The notes below the pieces were generated by a model. That model saw only the letters and a program-made list of their open reading frames with translations. It was not told where the DNA came from and made no database searches. From NCBI RefSeq assembly GCF_000170895.1, contig NZ_ABCS01000001.1, forward strand, positions 62,001-126,000: 64,000 nt of DNA, given 5' to 3'. The position numbers and the translations under genes are program-made. Shown here piece by piece: positions 45,657 to 54,503 of this stretch (position 1 is the stretch's first letter; every line of letters starts with the position of its first letter). Origin of the DNA: Plesiocystis pacifica SIR-1. Lineage in GTDB: Bacteria; Myxococcota_A; Polyangia; Nannocystales; Nannocystaceae.

Positions 45657-48031
45657 TGGCAGGCCTCGCAGGCTTCGGGGTTCTCGAGGGAGCAGGCCAG
45701 GGCCTCGGCGCTGCGCTGCTTGGGTTTGGCGTTGGCGGGGTCGACGGTCGCCTTGGCGATGCCCGAGGCCGGCCGCGAGCGCAGGTAGTAGGTGGTCTTG
45801 AGCCCGGCCTTCCACGCGTAGAAGTACATCGCCGACAGCCGCGTGAGGTCGGGGCTCTCGACGAAGAGGTTGAGGGACTGGCTCTGGTCGATGAAGGGCC
45901 CGCGCGCGGCGGCCATGTCGATGAGCGCGCGCATGGGCAGCTCCCAGGCAGTGCGGAAGCGTCGACGCAGGGCCTCGGGGACGCGCGCGATGCCCTGGAC
46001 CGAGCCGTTGTCGCGCTTGAGGGCCGCGCGCATCGCCTCGTCCCACAGCCCCAGGCGGCGCAGCTCGTCGATGAGGTAGCGGTTGACCTGGATGAACTCG
46101 CCGGACAGGGTCTCGCGCTTGACCAGGTTGCTGACCGCGGGCTCGATGCACTCGTAGCACCCGGCGATGGACGCGATGGTGGCCGTGGGCGCGACCGCGA
46201 CGAGCAGGGAGTTGCGCAGGCCGTGGCTGGCGACGTCGCGGCGTAGCGTGTCCCAGGGCAGGTCCTCGCCGGGCTCGACGCCCCACAGATCAAACTGCAG
46301 CTGGCCGTCCGCGGCGCGGGTCTCGGGGAAGGCGGGGTGCGGGCCGTGCTGGCGCGCGAGATCGCAGGAGGTCCGCAGGGCGTGGAAGTAGACGTGCTCG
46401 GCCACGCGGCGGGCGAGCTCGCGGGCGGCCGGGCTGTCGAAGTCGAGGCCCAGGCGCAGCAGCAGATCGTGCAGGCCCATGGTGCCCAGGCCCACGGGGC
46501 GCCAGCGGGCGTTGGACTTGGCGGCCGTCTCGAGCGGGTAGAAGTTGAGGTCGATGACCCGGTCGAGGGCGCGCACGGCCAGGGTCACGCTGCGCCCGAG
46601 CTTGGCCCAGTCGACCTCCCAGTCGGCTTGGGTCCCGCCGCCGTCGATGGGGCGCAGGTGGTGGCCGAGGTTGATCGAGCCGAGGTTGCACACCGCGGTC
46701 TCCTCCGGGCTGGTGACCTCGACGATCTCCGTGCACAGGTTCGACAGGTGCACCGTCCGCCCGGGCCGCGCGGTCTGGTTGCAGGTCGAGTTGCAGCGGT
46801 CCTTGAAGCACATCCAGCCGTTGCCGGTCTGGGCCAGGGTCCGCATCATCCGGGCGTAGAGCTCGCGCGCGGGCAGGGTGGCGACGGCCAGGCCCGCGCG
46901 CTCGGCCTCGACGTAGGCCCGGGTGAAGGCCTCGCCGTAGAGGTCGGGGAAGTGGCGCACGGTCTTGGGGTCGAACAGGCTCCAGCCCTCGTCGGCGGCG
47001 ACGCGGCGCATGAACTCGTCGGGGATCCAGTTGGCGAGGTTGAGGTTGTGGGCGCGCGCGTACTCGTTGCCGGTGTTGTCGCGCAGCTCGAGGAACTCGG
47101 GCAGGTCCGCGTGCCAGGTCTCGAGGTAGACGCAGCAGGCCCCCTTGCGCCGCCCGCCCTGGTTGACCGCCGCGACCGAGGCGTCGAGGGTCTTGAGCCA
47201 GGGCACGATGCCGTTGGAGTGGCCGTTGGTGTCGCCGATCAGCGAGCCCCGGGAGCGGACCCGGTGGTAGGCCAGGCCGATGCCGCCGGAGAACTTGGAC
47301 AGCTTGGCGACGTCGGTGTAGCGCTCGTAGATGTCGACGAGGTGGTCCGCGGGCGAGTCGAGCAAAAAGCAGCTCGACAGCTGCTCGCGGTGGGTGCCGG
47401 CGTTGAACAGGGTCGGGGAGCTGGGCAGGTAGTCCAGGCGCGAGAACAGGCCGTAGAGGGCCACGGCCTCGTCGGGGTCGACGGCCAGGGCCGCGGCGAC
47501 GCGCATGAAGAAGTGCTGCGGGGTCTCGAGCACGCGCCGGGTCTTGGGGTGGCGCATGAGGTAGCGGTCGAAGACCGTGCGCAGCCCGAAGTACTCGAAG
47601 CGGCGGTCGCCCTCGCGGTCGAGCGCGGCCTCGAGCGTGGCCGCGTGGGCTCGGGCGAAGTTCAGCGCGCGGGCGTTGCCCAGGCCCAGGCGGTGCAGGG
47701 TCTCGACGCTGTTGAGGAAGGAGGTCACGCCCTGGCTGGCGGCCTCGCGGGCGATGGCGCCGGCGAGGATCCGCGCGGCCAGCTTGCTGTAGTCGGGCTC
47801 CTCGACGATCCAGCCCACGGCCGTGCGCGCGAGCAGCTCGTCGAGGGTCTCCCGGTCGGCGTCTGCGGGGGCGCGCTCGCGGGTCTGGGCGAACAGGCGC
47901 TCGAGCTCGACGCCGTCGAGGCCCGCGGTCCAGCCTTCGGCGCGGGCGTCGGCTTGGACCTCGGCCCACAGCGGGGAGGGTTCGGGGGAGCTCGAGGCGG
48001 GGGTGAGGGGGATGGTGGCGGTCACGGTCAT
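45653..48031 (-). CDS. nrdA: Class I ribonucleotide reductase, alpha subunit
   Basis: 792 residues from ATG 48031. Catalytic signatures are intact: LSSCFLLD (redox Cys), NLCTEI (radical Cys with Asn and Glu), AVCNLGSINLG (second redox Cys), and a C-terminal CEAC pair for re-reduction. The N-terminus goes from a short Pro/Ser-rich tail straight into the helical region before the barrel (YSKLAARILAG), so the ATP-cone of E. coli NrdA, about 90 residues, is missing; dATP inhibition of overall activity is therefore not expected by that route. Reduces ribonucleoside diphosphates to dNDPs with NrdB. Preceded by a cobalamin riboswitch and two NrdR-like boxes. The open frame up to 48388 runs through the riboswitch and is not coding. 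Confidence 0.95.
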   Translation of the reverse strand: MTVTATIPLTPASSSPEPSPLWAEVQADARAEGWTAGLDGVELERLFAQTRERAPADADRETLDELLARTAVGWIVEEPDYSKLAARILAGAIAREAASQGVTSFLNSVETLHRLGLGNARALNFARAHAATLEAALDREGDRRFEYFGLRTVFDRYLMRHPKTRRVLETPQHFFMRVAAALAVDPDEAVALYGLFSRLDYLPSSPTLFNAGTHREQLSSCFLLDSPADHLVDIYERYTDVAKLSKFSGGIGLAYHRVRSRGSLIGDTNGHSNGIVPWLKTLDASVAAVNQGGRRKGACCVYLETWHADLPEFLELRDNTGNEYARAHNLNLANWIPDEFMRRVAADEGWSLFDPKTVRHFPDLYGEAFTRAYVEAERAGLAVATLPARELYARMMRTLAQTGNGWMCFKDRCNSTCNQTARPGRTVHLSNLCTEIVEVTSPEETAVCNLGSINLGHHLRPIDGGGTQADWEVDWAKLGRSVTLAVRALDRVIDLNFYPLETAAKSNARWRPVGLGTMGLHDLLLRLGLDFDSPAARELARRVAEHVYFHALRTSCDLARQHGPHPAFPETRAADGQLQFDLWGVEPGEDLPWDTLRRDVASHGLRNSLLVAVAPTATIASIAGCYECIEPAVSNLVKRETLSGEFIQVNRYLIDELRRLGLWDEAMRAALKRDNGSVQGIARVPEALRRRFRTAWELPMRALIDMAAARGPFIDQSQSLNLFVESPDLTRLSAMYFYAWKAGLKTTYYLRSRPASGIAKATVDPANAKPKQRSAEALACSLENPEACEACQ

Positions 48032-48138
48032 GGTGCGCGGACGGGGGCTGCGGCTGCGAGGGAGGAGCAGCGCGGATCCGTCACCAGCCGCGACGCGCCT
48101 GCGACACGGACCGTCGTCTAGACGAGGCCGACACCCTC

Positions 48139-48154
48139 GACCTCCCCCGAGGTC
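48139..48154 (-). promoter_or_regulatory. Hairpin in the nrdA leader (possible riboswitch expression platform)
   Basis: GACCTC (48139-48144) and GAGGTC (48149-48154) form a perfect 6-bp stem with a 4-nt loop between the riboswitch core and nrdA. A second 12-bp palindrome TCGTCTAGACGA is at 48114-48125. No T-run follows either. Confidence 0.4.
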
Positions 48155-48179
48155 TCCGGTAGATCCACCGCCGGTTGTC

Positions 48180-48375
48180 TCCCGGCGCCGGGCGAAGGCA
48201 GGTATTCGGACTTGCGAGCGCTGGACCTCGACGTCGGTCCAACCTACTGGCCACGGCTTCCCAGGACGGGCGTCCCAGTGCCTCTGATGTGGCGGTCGTT
48301 CTCGCTTACCGCTGCGGGGCAGCTCCGGATTCTCACCGGATTCCCTCTCGGGCCCGACCGGGGTCGAGCACCTTC
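48180..48375 (-). ncRNA. Cobalamin riboswitch
   Basis: On the minus strand the leader reads GGTGCTCGACC, then GGGAATCCGGTGAGAATCC, GGAGCTGCCCCGCAGCGG TAAGCGAG, a peripheral region, and near the 3' side GTCCGAATACCTGCC. These are the conserved blocks of the B12 element (the GAATCCGGTG / CTGCCCCGCA core and the B12-box-like TACCTGCC). It lies about 150 nt upstream of nrdA on the same strand. Such a switch in front of class I ribonucleotide reductase genes is known in Streptomyces, where B12 turns off nrdAB because a B12-dependent class II enzyme is available. Core call is firm; ends are approximate. Confidence 0.93.
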
Positions 48376-48379
48376 GCGG

Positions 48380-48426
48380 GCACAACATATGGTGGTCGCG
48401 GCGAGGCTGTCAACTACATGTTGTGT
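48380..48426 (-). promoter_or_regulatory. Tandem NrdR-like boxes over the nrdAB promoter
   Basis: Two 16-bp sites, ACACAACATGTAGTTG (48411-48426) and CCACCATATGTTGTGC (48380-48395), each match the NrdR box consensus acaCwATATwtwGTGt-type palindrome at about 12 of 16 positions. Their starts are 31 bp apart, the three-turn spacing typical of NrdR box pairs. One overlaps the -35 hexamer, the other covers the -10. NrdR represses ribonucleotide reductase genes when dATP is high. Sites inferred by eye. Confidence 0.7.
48384..48413 (-). promoter_or_regulatory. nrdAB promoter
   Basis: On the minus strand, TTGACA (48408-48413) and TATGTT (48384-48389) are separated by 18 bp, a near-consensus housekeeping promoter placing the transcription start just before the riboswitch. 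Confidence 0.8.
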
Positions 48427-48540
48427 GTCGGCGGCGCTCGAGTGCCACCGAGGCACCGGCATCTAATGTCGACGCAGACCGACGCCTATTCTAGCCGTCG
48501 TGGACGACGCCACGCCCTCCCTGCCCCCACGTCCACGACT
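48427..48540. other. Intergenic region upstream of the nrdAB promoter
   Basis: 114 bp between the NrdR-like box and the stop of the patatin-like gene. Nothing recognised. Confidence 0.3.
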
Positions 48541-50148
48541 TCAGTCCTCGAACATCGCGTCGAGCACCGCACGCTGGCGCATGGTCACCCACGAGCTGTG
48601 GTGGGCGAGCAGCGAAACGTCCCGCGCCGGCAGGCCGGTGCGCGCCGTGGTGATGTTGGGAAATTTCGGAGGCAGGGCCGCGCGCACGGCCGGCTGCAGC
48701 TTGGCCTCCCACTGCGGCGTCTCGCTCTGGATGATCCACAGGACCTCGACCTGCCGCCCGCCGCGGACGGCGAAGCGCTGGTTGTCGACGAGCTCGAGGC
48801 GCTGGTGCACGGCCGTGGGCGCGCCGTCCTTGACCCGCTTGGACATGGCGCGCAGCAGCTGGTGGAACTCGCCCTTGGCGTCGGAGAAGACCTGGTTGTC
48901 GGCGTAGTCGTGGACGCCCTCGCCCGGGACGCGCTCGCCTCGGCTGTCGAAGAAGGGCGGGTAGCCGCGGCCGGCCTCGAAGGTCTGGCGCCCGAACAAG
49001 GCCGCGACCTGGCGATCGAGGACCACGCCGCCGTCGTCGCGCACGGTCACGCCGATGGGCCCGTTGACCACGGCGATGACCTTGTCGATGTCTTCGTACG
49101 CGAACAGGTTGGCGACGCCGGTGTTCTCGAGGGAGCCGGCGTCGACGAAGCGCGCGGCGGTGCCGGCGGGGCGCTTCCAGCTGGGCGAAAAATAGATCAG
49201 CTGGGGGGACAGGGCCTCGATGGAGCGCTCCATCAGCGAGTCGGCGTGGGCGGCCGAGCTGATGCCGGCGATGTCGCTGAGGCCCAGGGGGTTGACCTGG
49301 AGGACCTCGATGGTCTCGCCCTCGCCCAGGACCCACTCCCCGCCGAAGGCGTGGCTGGAGATGCCGCCGCCGCCCACGGGGCGGCCCGAGAGGCTGCCGG
49401 CGCCGCGGCCCATGACGCCCGAGAACAGCGGGGTGAACTGGACCGGGGCGAGGGACTTGTCGCCGCGTTCGTCGTCGACGCACATCGCCCCGTTGACGAT
49501 CAGGAAGGCGCGGCGGGTCTCGGGGTCGCGGCGGACGGCGTGGAAGCGCTGGGGGAGCTTGGGGTTCTCGGCGGCGATGCGCTCGCCCATGGCCGCGTCG
49601 GCGGCGAAGAACTCGGCGGGCAGGTGCTCGTCGGTGAAGCTGGCGAGGTCGAAGTGGGCGAGCAGGTCTTCGCCGACTTGCCGGGTCCACAGGCGGTGCG
49701 GGGGCACGCCGGACAGGCGGTCGCTGACGGCGTCGCCGAGGATGTGGGCCAGGTCCATGGCGGCCTTGGTCAGGGGCGCGCCGAAGTTGCCGGCGTCGAG
49801 GTCGAGGAGCTGCTCGGGCCCCGGCCCGGAGCACAGGCGCAGCGCGCTGGGATCGTCGACGAGGCCGCCCAGGAAGGTGTCGAGGGCGAAGCGCTCGGGC
49901 AGGTAGGTGTAGGCGACGGCGAACCAGCTGCCGCCGGACACCGAGGAGATGGCGCGCAGCGAGCCGAGGTGGCCCATGGCCGACAGCGCCCGGCACACGC
50001 CCATGCACGCGCTCGCGGACCGGGACCCGCCGCCGGACAGGGCGAGGCCGACGTTGCCCCGGCGCGGCGCGAGGCCGGTGAAGCGGGCGACGGACAGGCC
50101 CGGCTCGGTGGGGACGACGCGGGCCTTGACCGTATAGGAGCGGGGCAC
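48541..50148 (-). CDS. Patatin/cPLA2-like lipid acyl hydrolase
   Basis: 535 residues from GTG 50148. Oxyanion-hole loop LALSGGGSRSASACMG (37-50), nucleophile Ser71 in SVSGGSW, and a catalytic Asp candidate Asp336 in FVDAGSLENTG give the Ser-Asp dyad of the cytosolic phospholipase A2/patatin superfamily. The SGGSW form and size are closer to the cPLA2 catalytic domain than to plant patatins. No signal peptide. Substrate unknown. TAGAGT lies exactly 6 nt before the GTG. Confidence 0.85.
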   Translation of the reverse strand: MPRSYTVKARVVPTEPGLSVARFTGLAPRRGNVGLALSGGGSRSASACMGVCRALSAMGHLGSLRAISSVSGGSWFAVAYTYLPERFALDTFLGGLVDDPSALRLCSGPGPEQLLDLDAGNFGAPLTKAAMDLAHILGDAVSDRLSGVPPHRLWTRQVGEDLLAHFDLASFTDEHLPAEFFAADAAMGERIAAENPKLPQRFHAVRRDPETRRAFLIVNGAMCVDDERGDKSLAPVQFTPLFSGVMGRGAGSLSGRPVGGGGISSHAFGGEWVLGEGETIEVLQVNPLGLSDIAGISSAAHADSLMERSIEALSPQLIYFSPSWKRPAGTAARFVDAGSLENTGVANLFAYEDIDKVIAVVNGPIGVTVRDDGGVVLDRQVAALFGRQTFEAGRGYPPFFDSRGERVPGEGVHDYADNQVFSDAKGEFHQLLRAMSKRVKDGAPTAVHQRLELVDNQRFAVRGGRQVEVLWIIQSETPQWEAKLQPAVRAALPPKFPNITTARTGLPARDVSLLAHHSSWVTMRQRAVLDAMFED

Positions 50149-50154
50149 GGAGTT

Positions 50155-50160
50155 ACTCTA
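50155..50160 (-). promoter_or_regulatory. Extended -10 box (TGGTAGAGT) of a leaderless promoter
   Basis: TAGAGT on the minus strand lies exactly 6 nt before GTG 50148. Confidence 0.5.
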
Positions 50161-50185
50161 CCAGGGAGCGGGCTCCGGATTGGGG

Positions 50186-51952
50186 CTAGGGGGCGGTCGC
50201 GGGCGCGTCGTCGTTCTCGTCGTTGGGCTCGGCGCTCCAGTCCAGGCGCAGGGTCCCGTCGGCGTAGAGCTTGCCCGTCTCCGACAGCCCCGTGGACGCG
50301 TCGGTGATGCGCTCGTGGACCGTGGCCACGGGGGCGAGCACGGGGTCCCGGCCGGCGGCGAAGCTCTGCTCGCGGACGATGAGCCAGTAGGCCTTGGCCA
50401 GGGCCAGGGCGCGCTCGCGCGAGGGCATGAGCATGTCGGACAGGTCCTCGCTCGCGGCCGCGACCGCGGCCTCGTCGACGCGCCCGTCCTCGGTGAAAAA
50501 GCGCGCCCGCATCTCGGTGTTGGCCCGGAACTCGTCGCCCGCGCCCACGCGCTCGAGGTACTCGGCGACCTCGCCTTGCGCGTGGCCGGCCTGGGGCACG
50601 TCGGGCATGCCGGCGAGGCTCTGGTAGCGCCAGCCCGCGGCGCCGGGGCGCTTGCGGGCGAAGGCGAAGGTCTGGTCCGCGGTCACGCCGACGTTCGAGT
50701 GGCAGCCCATGCAGTGGTAGTGCTCCTCGAGGGTCTGGGCCCGCAGCCGGCCCTGCTCGTCCTCGATGAAGCCCTGCAGCTGCCAGCCAAAGTCGTTGCG
50801 CAGCCCGACCAGGGGCGAGCCGGCGTAGACGGGCAGCATGCCCTCGTCCTTGTCCTCGGCCTCGGCCTCGTAGGCCGCGAGGATCGCCCACTTGTCGAGC
50901 TCCTTGGCCTTGACGCTGTAGCGCAGCTCCTTCATGCGCGCGCTCATGCCGGGCTCGGCGTCCCCATCACGAGGGTCGTCTCCCGGGTCGACGTAGCGGA
51001 CCGAGTGCAGGAACTCGACGCCCTCGGGGTAGAGGCCCCGGCGGACGGGGTGCTTGGCCGCGCCGCCGACGTAGCGCTCGGGCAGGCCGACGATCTCGGT
51101 CACGCTGGCTTCGAGGGCGCCGTCGCCGTCGAGGTCGACGCCCGCGAGGGTCTCGTCGACGGGCTCGACGGTCCAGCGCAGCGCGGCGTCGTCCACCTTC
51201 AGGTCCGTCGCGATGGTGGCCTCGAGGATGGCCAGGTTGAGCTTGTAGATGGCCCGCGACTCGTTCCCGTCGGGGCCCTGGCGAAAGCGCTCGGGCAAGC
51301 GGATGAGCACGTCGTCGGTGCTGCCGTTGGTCGGCCAAAAGGCCCCGGGGAAGGGCTTGTAGGTGAAGGCCCGCCAGTGGCTGCCGTCGCGGGCGAAGCC
51401 CTCGTCGTCGAAGCCCGCGGCGAAGTCGAGGTCGGGGCGGTAGCCGGGGTACTCGTCCTCGCTCAGGGCGCTCAGGTGCTCGCGCAGGGCGGGGTAGTTG
51501 TCCTCGCGCACGTAGGCGAGGACCGCCTCGTCGGGGATCGCGGCCATGGCCTCGCGGCGGTCCACGAACAGGTTCGACCAGTGGTTGGTCTCGCCGACCT
51601 TGGAGAACTGGTAGGAGCCCTGCAGGTCCCAGTCGGCCATCACGTTGGGGTAGCGGCTGGGCACGTGGCAGACCCAGCATGGGTTGTGGCGGCCCTCGGA
51701 CTTCGTGTAGCACTGCGGCGGCACGGAGGCCTCGCGGTTGACGACCGAGTCGAGGTCGCGGTTGTCCCGAGCCAGGGCCAGGGGGTCGTAGGGGGTGCTC
51801 GCGGACGCGCCCGTGTCCGCAGGCGCGGACGCGCCGCCCTCGGTCGAAGGCGACGCGTCGTCGGGTTGTCGACACGCGGCGAGGCCGAGCGCGCCCGAGA
51901 GCGTGAAGGTGATCAGGCTCAGGGAGAGCGCGAGATCTCGTCGCATGGTCAT
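50186..51952 (-). CDS. Lipoprotein with two c-type haem motifs
   Basis: 588 residues from ATG 51952 (ATG 51946 possible). Lipobox GLAAC (Cys27), then two CxxCH haem-attachment motifs, CWVCH (Cys92, Cys95, His96) and CMGCH (Cys414, Cys417, His418). Between them is a long domain with SHWRAFTYKPFPGAFWPTNGS and a calcium-like DLDGDGALEAS. Likely an outer-membrane or periplasmic multi-domain cytochrome, partner unknown. The PhoX-type gene starts upstream with an 18-bp gap, so they form one operon. Confidence 0.85.
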   Translation of the reverse strand: MTMRRDLALSLSLITFTLSGALGLAACRQPDDASPSTEGGASAPADTGASASTPYDPLALARDNRDLDSVVNREASVPPQCYTKSEGRHNPCWVCHVPSRYPNVMADWDLQGSYQFSKVGETNHWSNLFVDRREAMAAIPDEAVLAYVREDNYPALREHLSALSEDEYPGYRPDLDFAAGFDDEGFARDGSHWRAFTYKPFPGAFWPTNGSTDDVLIRLPERFRQGPDGNESRAIYKLNLAILEATIATDLKVDDAALRWTVEPVDETLAGVDLDGDGALEASVTEIVGLPERYVGGAAKHPVRRGLYPEGVEFLHSVRYVDPGDDPRDGDAEPGMSARMKELRYSVKAKELDKWAILAAYEAEAEDKDEGMLPVYAGSPLVGLRNDFGWQLQGFIEDEQGRLRAQTLEEHYHCMGCHSNVGVTADQTFAFARKRPGAAGWRYQSLAGMPDVPQAGHAQGEVAEYLERVGAGDEFRANTEMRARFFTEDGRVDEAAVAAASEDLSDMLMPSRERALALAKAYWLIVREQSFAAGRDPVLAPVATVHERITDASTGLSETGKLYADGTLRLDWSAEPNDENDDAPATAP

Positions 51953-51970
51953 GGTCGTCGTCCTCGTCGC

Positions 51971-54289
51971 TCAGTTCGGCCAGGTCGAGGCTTCGCCCTC
52001 GCCGGGGTGCTGCACGTTGAAGAACAAGGTGCGCGAGTCGCTGCTCAGCGCGGGGCCGGTGGCCTCGGAGTCGCTGGGCCCGGCGGCGACCCGGAAGGGC
52101 AGGCCGAAGGTGTTCTCGTGGTTGATGTCGAGGTCGAGGTAGTAGAGGGCGTCGGCGTGGCCGTTGGTGCCGTAGTTGCCGTCGGTCCCGAACCACACCC
52201 CGCCGTCGGCGTCGATGAACAGGTTGTCGGGGTTGGCCGCGTCGTAGACGTCGGCGCCCTCGGTGCCCGCCCAGGCGGTCCAGAAGGTGAACTGCATGGC
52301 CGTGGCCGGGTCGCCGTCCTCGTCCATCACGACCACCGAGCCGGTCGAGTCCTCGCGCACGGGCGAGTCCATCTCCTGGGTCTCGGGGTCGTAGAGCACG
52401 CCGTCCTCGTCGAGCGCGACGCGGCGGCCGTGCTTGGTGAAGGCGACGTAGAGGAAGCCGAAGGTCGGGTTGAACTCGATGTCCTCGGGGCGGTTGAGCT
52501 CCATGACGCCGACCTTGTTGGCCGCGGTCCACAGCGCGCGGCGGACCGTGTTGTCGTCGGGGAAGCCGGCGAGGTTGTTCCAGCTCTGATCGACGAGGGC
52601 CTCACCGACGGTGGTGCCGTCCCCGAGCGCGGCGGCGTTGGGGGCCACGTCGGTGCTGGTCGTGCTCAGCTCGATCCACCAGCCGTTGGCCTGGGTGAAG
52701 GGCCCGGGGTACTCGCCGTTGACGGTCTGGCCGGTGTCGTTGTCGAGGTCGGCGAAGTGGGCGACGTAGACCGTGCCCTCGGCGAGTAGATCGCGGGTCT
52801 GCGCCTTGGTCATGCCCGCGGTCCACAGCTGGCTGGTCACGAACTTGTAGATGCGACCGCCGCGGCGATCGTTGGCGGCGTAGATGACGATGGGCTGGCC
52901 GTCGACGAGCTGCCAGTCGGGGCCGACGGCGAAGGTCGCGTTCTCCCAGCGGGCGCGGCCGAAGGCGCCGAGCTTTTGGTGGCCGTCGCCGGGGGTGGTC
53001 TTGCCGTAGTACTCGTCGGGCGCCATGCCCGGGTCGATCTCGGTCAGGAAGCCGTAGAAGTCGCGGTTGTGGCGGTGGTTCTCGTCGGGGTGCGCGCTGA
53101 ACCGGCCGTCGTCGTTGGGCTCGACGCTGAGCATGATGTCCGCCCCGGCGTCGCAGCCCGAGCCGACCACGAGCTGCTGCTGGCTGGTCCAGCACGGCTC
53201 GACGTCGCCGTAGTAGGACTGCACGTTCTCCTCGGCGGTGATGACCGTGCCCCAGGGCGTCTGGGCGCCGGAGCAGTCGCCCATGATGCCGGGCACCACG
53301 CCCGCGGGCAGCTCCGTGCCCTGGTCGTCGTGGGCCGTGGCCGAGAGCTCGAGGCCGGTGACCCGGACCTGGGTGGCGCTGGTCGAGTCGTAGCGGAGGT
53401 TGTTGGCGTTCTTGTTGACGACCCACTCGCCGGTGCGCGGGTCCTGGAGGACGCGGAACCACGAGCCGCCGAGCTGGCGCTTGTGCTCGGTGATGACCTC
53501 GGCGAGCTCGTCGTCGGTCCAGGTCTCGGCCGCGGGGTTGTCGATGCGGCCGTACCAGTGCAGGTAGGTGGTCAGCAGCGAGTACTGGCTGGTCGGGCCG
53601 GTCATGGCCGTGGGCTGGTCGCCAGAGATGTACTCGTGGTTGGTCCAGATCCACCCGGAGTTGCCGTTGCCGGAGAACTGCGGGGCGCCGGCCCAGCCGT
53701 CGCCGAAGTAGGCGATGTAGTCGTTGTTGGCGCCGTAGCGCGGGGCGTCGAAGGAGTTGTCGTTGGTCAGCGGGTCGAACCACTTGGTGACCAGCGAGTG
53801 GCGGAGGCCCTGGGCGACGCGGACGGTGTCCGTGCTCTCGGCGGGCAGGGGGAACACGACGTCGTCGGGGAGGCTGTCGTCGTTGATCAGCTCGACGAGG
53901 CCCTTGACGTAGTCGGGGATGTTCGGCCCCTCGACCTCGGGCTCGAGGGTGACGGCGACCATGCCCGAGACCGGGCGGAGGGTCGCGGGGTCGACCGGCT
54001 CGACCGGCTCGCCGGTTTCCCCGCTTTCCTCGGTGTCGGTGGTGTCGGTGTCGGTCGAGGACTCGGTGTCGGTCGAGGTGTCGGTGTCGGTCGAGGTGTC
54101 GGTCTCGGTCTCGGTCGTGCCGGTCGTGCCGGTCTCGGTCTCGGACTCGGACTCGGTCTCGGAGCCGGCCGTCTCGGTCGCGCCGACCTCGTCGTCGGCT
54201 TCGGTGGTGTCGTCGTTGCAACCGCTGGCCAGCAGGGCGAGAGCGGTCAGCGAGGGAAGGGTGAGTCGGATCAGCGGATGGCGGGTCAT
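51971..54289 (-). CDS. PhoX-family (DUF839) lipoprotein, alkaline phosphatase-like
   Basis: 772 residues from ATG 54289. Lipobox LASGC (Cys24), an acidic Thr/Ser/Asp/Glu linker of about 75 residues, then the DUF839/PhoX propeller: WTNHEYISGD, GDCSGAQTPWGTVITAEEN, GAFGRARWENATF, IYAANDRRGGRIYKFV, NRPEDIEFNPTFGFLYVAFT. PhoX enzymes are Ca2+/Fe3+-dependent phosphatases; several residues around TPWGT and E-N resemble that site, but many DUF839 proteins have unproven activity. The linker is encoded by 6-bp repeats like those at 42637. The open frame reaches 54475, but ATG 54289 sits right before the signal. Confidence 0.87.
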   Translation of the reverse strand: MTRHPLIRLTLPSLTALALLASGCNDDTTEADDEVGATETAGSETESESETETGTTGTTETETDTSTDTDTSTDTESSTDTDTTDTEESGETGEPVEPVDPATLRPVSGMVAVTLEPEVEGPNIPDYVKGLVELINDDSLPDDVVFPLPAESTDTVRVAQGLRHSLVTKWFDPLTNDNSFDAPRYGANNDYIAYFGDGWAGAPQFSGNGNSGWIWTNHEYISGDQPTAMTGPTSQYSLLTTYLHWYGRIDNPAAETWTDDELAEVITEHKRQLGGSWFRVLQDPRTGEWVVNKNANNLRYDSTSATQVRVTGLELSATAHDDQGTELPAGVVPGIMGDCSGAQTPWGTVITAEENVQSYYGDVEPCWTSQQQLVVGSGCDAGADIMLSVEPNDDGRFSAHPDENHRHNRDFYGFLTEIDPGMAPDEYYGKTTPGDGHQKLGAFGRARWENATFAVGPDWQLVDGQPIVIYAANDRRGGRIYKFVTSQLWTAGMTKAQTRDLLAEGTVYVAHFADLDNDTGQTVNGEYPGPFTQANGWWIELSTTSTDVAPNAAALGDGTTVGEALVDQSWNNLAGFPDDNTVRRALWTAANKVGVMELNRPEDIEFNPTFGFLYVAFTKHGRRVALDEDGVLYDPETQEMDSPVREDSTGSVVVMDEDGDPATAMQFTFWTAWAGTEGADVYDAANPDNLFIDADGGVWFGTDGNYGTNGHADALYYLDLDINHENTFGLPFRVAAGPSDSEATGPALSSDSRTLFFNVQHPGEGEASTWPN

Positions 54290-54503
54290 GATGAGCTCGC
54301 GGAGGGAGAGCGCGCGAATGCTCGTCATGGCGCGTGTCGGTGCTGTGCCCGTGGCGCGAACAATGACCAACGCGATGGTTACGCCTGGCGGCGGGTTCCC
54401 CTGCGTTTTGCGCAGCGCGGACAGTGCGGACGCGAGACGGCCCGGGTCCATCGCTGGACGCCGGGCCGTGGTCAATCGACGTGCGCAGCGCGCTACTGTT
54501 CGC

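Noticed and set aside
48032-48388. N-terminal extension of NrdA
   Set aside because: Those codons cover the riboswitch and leader; no ATP-cone sequence is present and MTVTATIP is a sound start.
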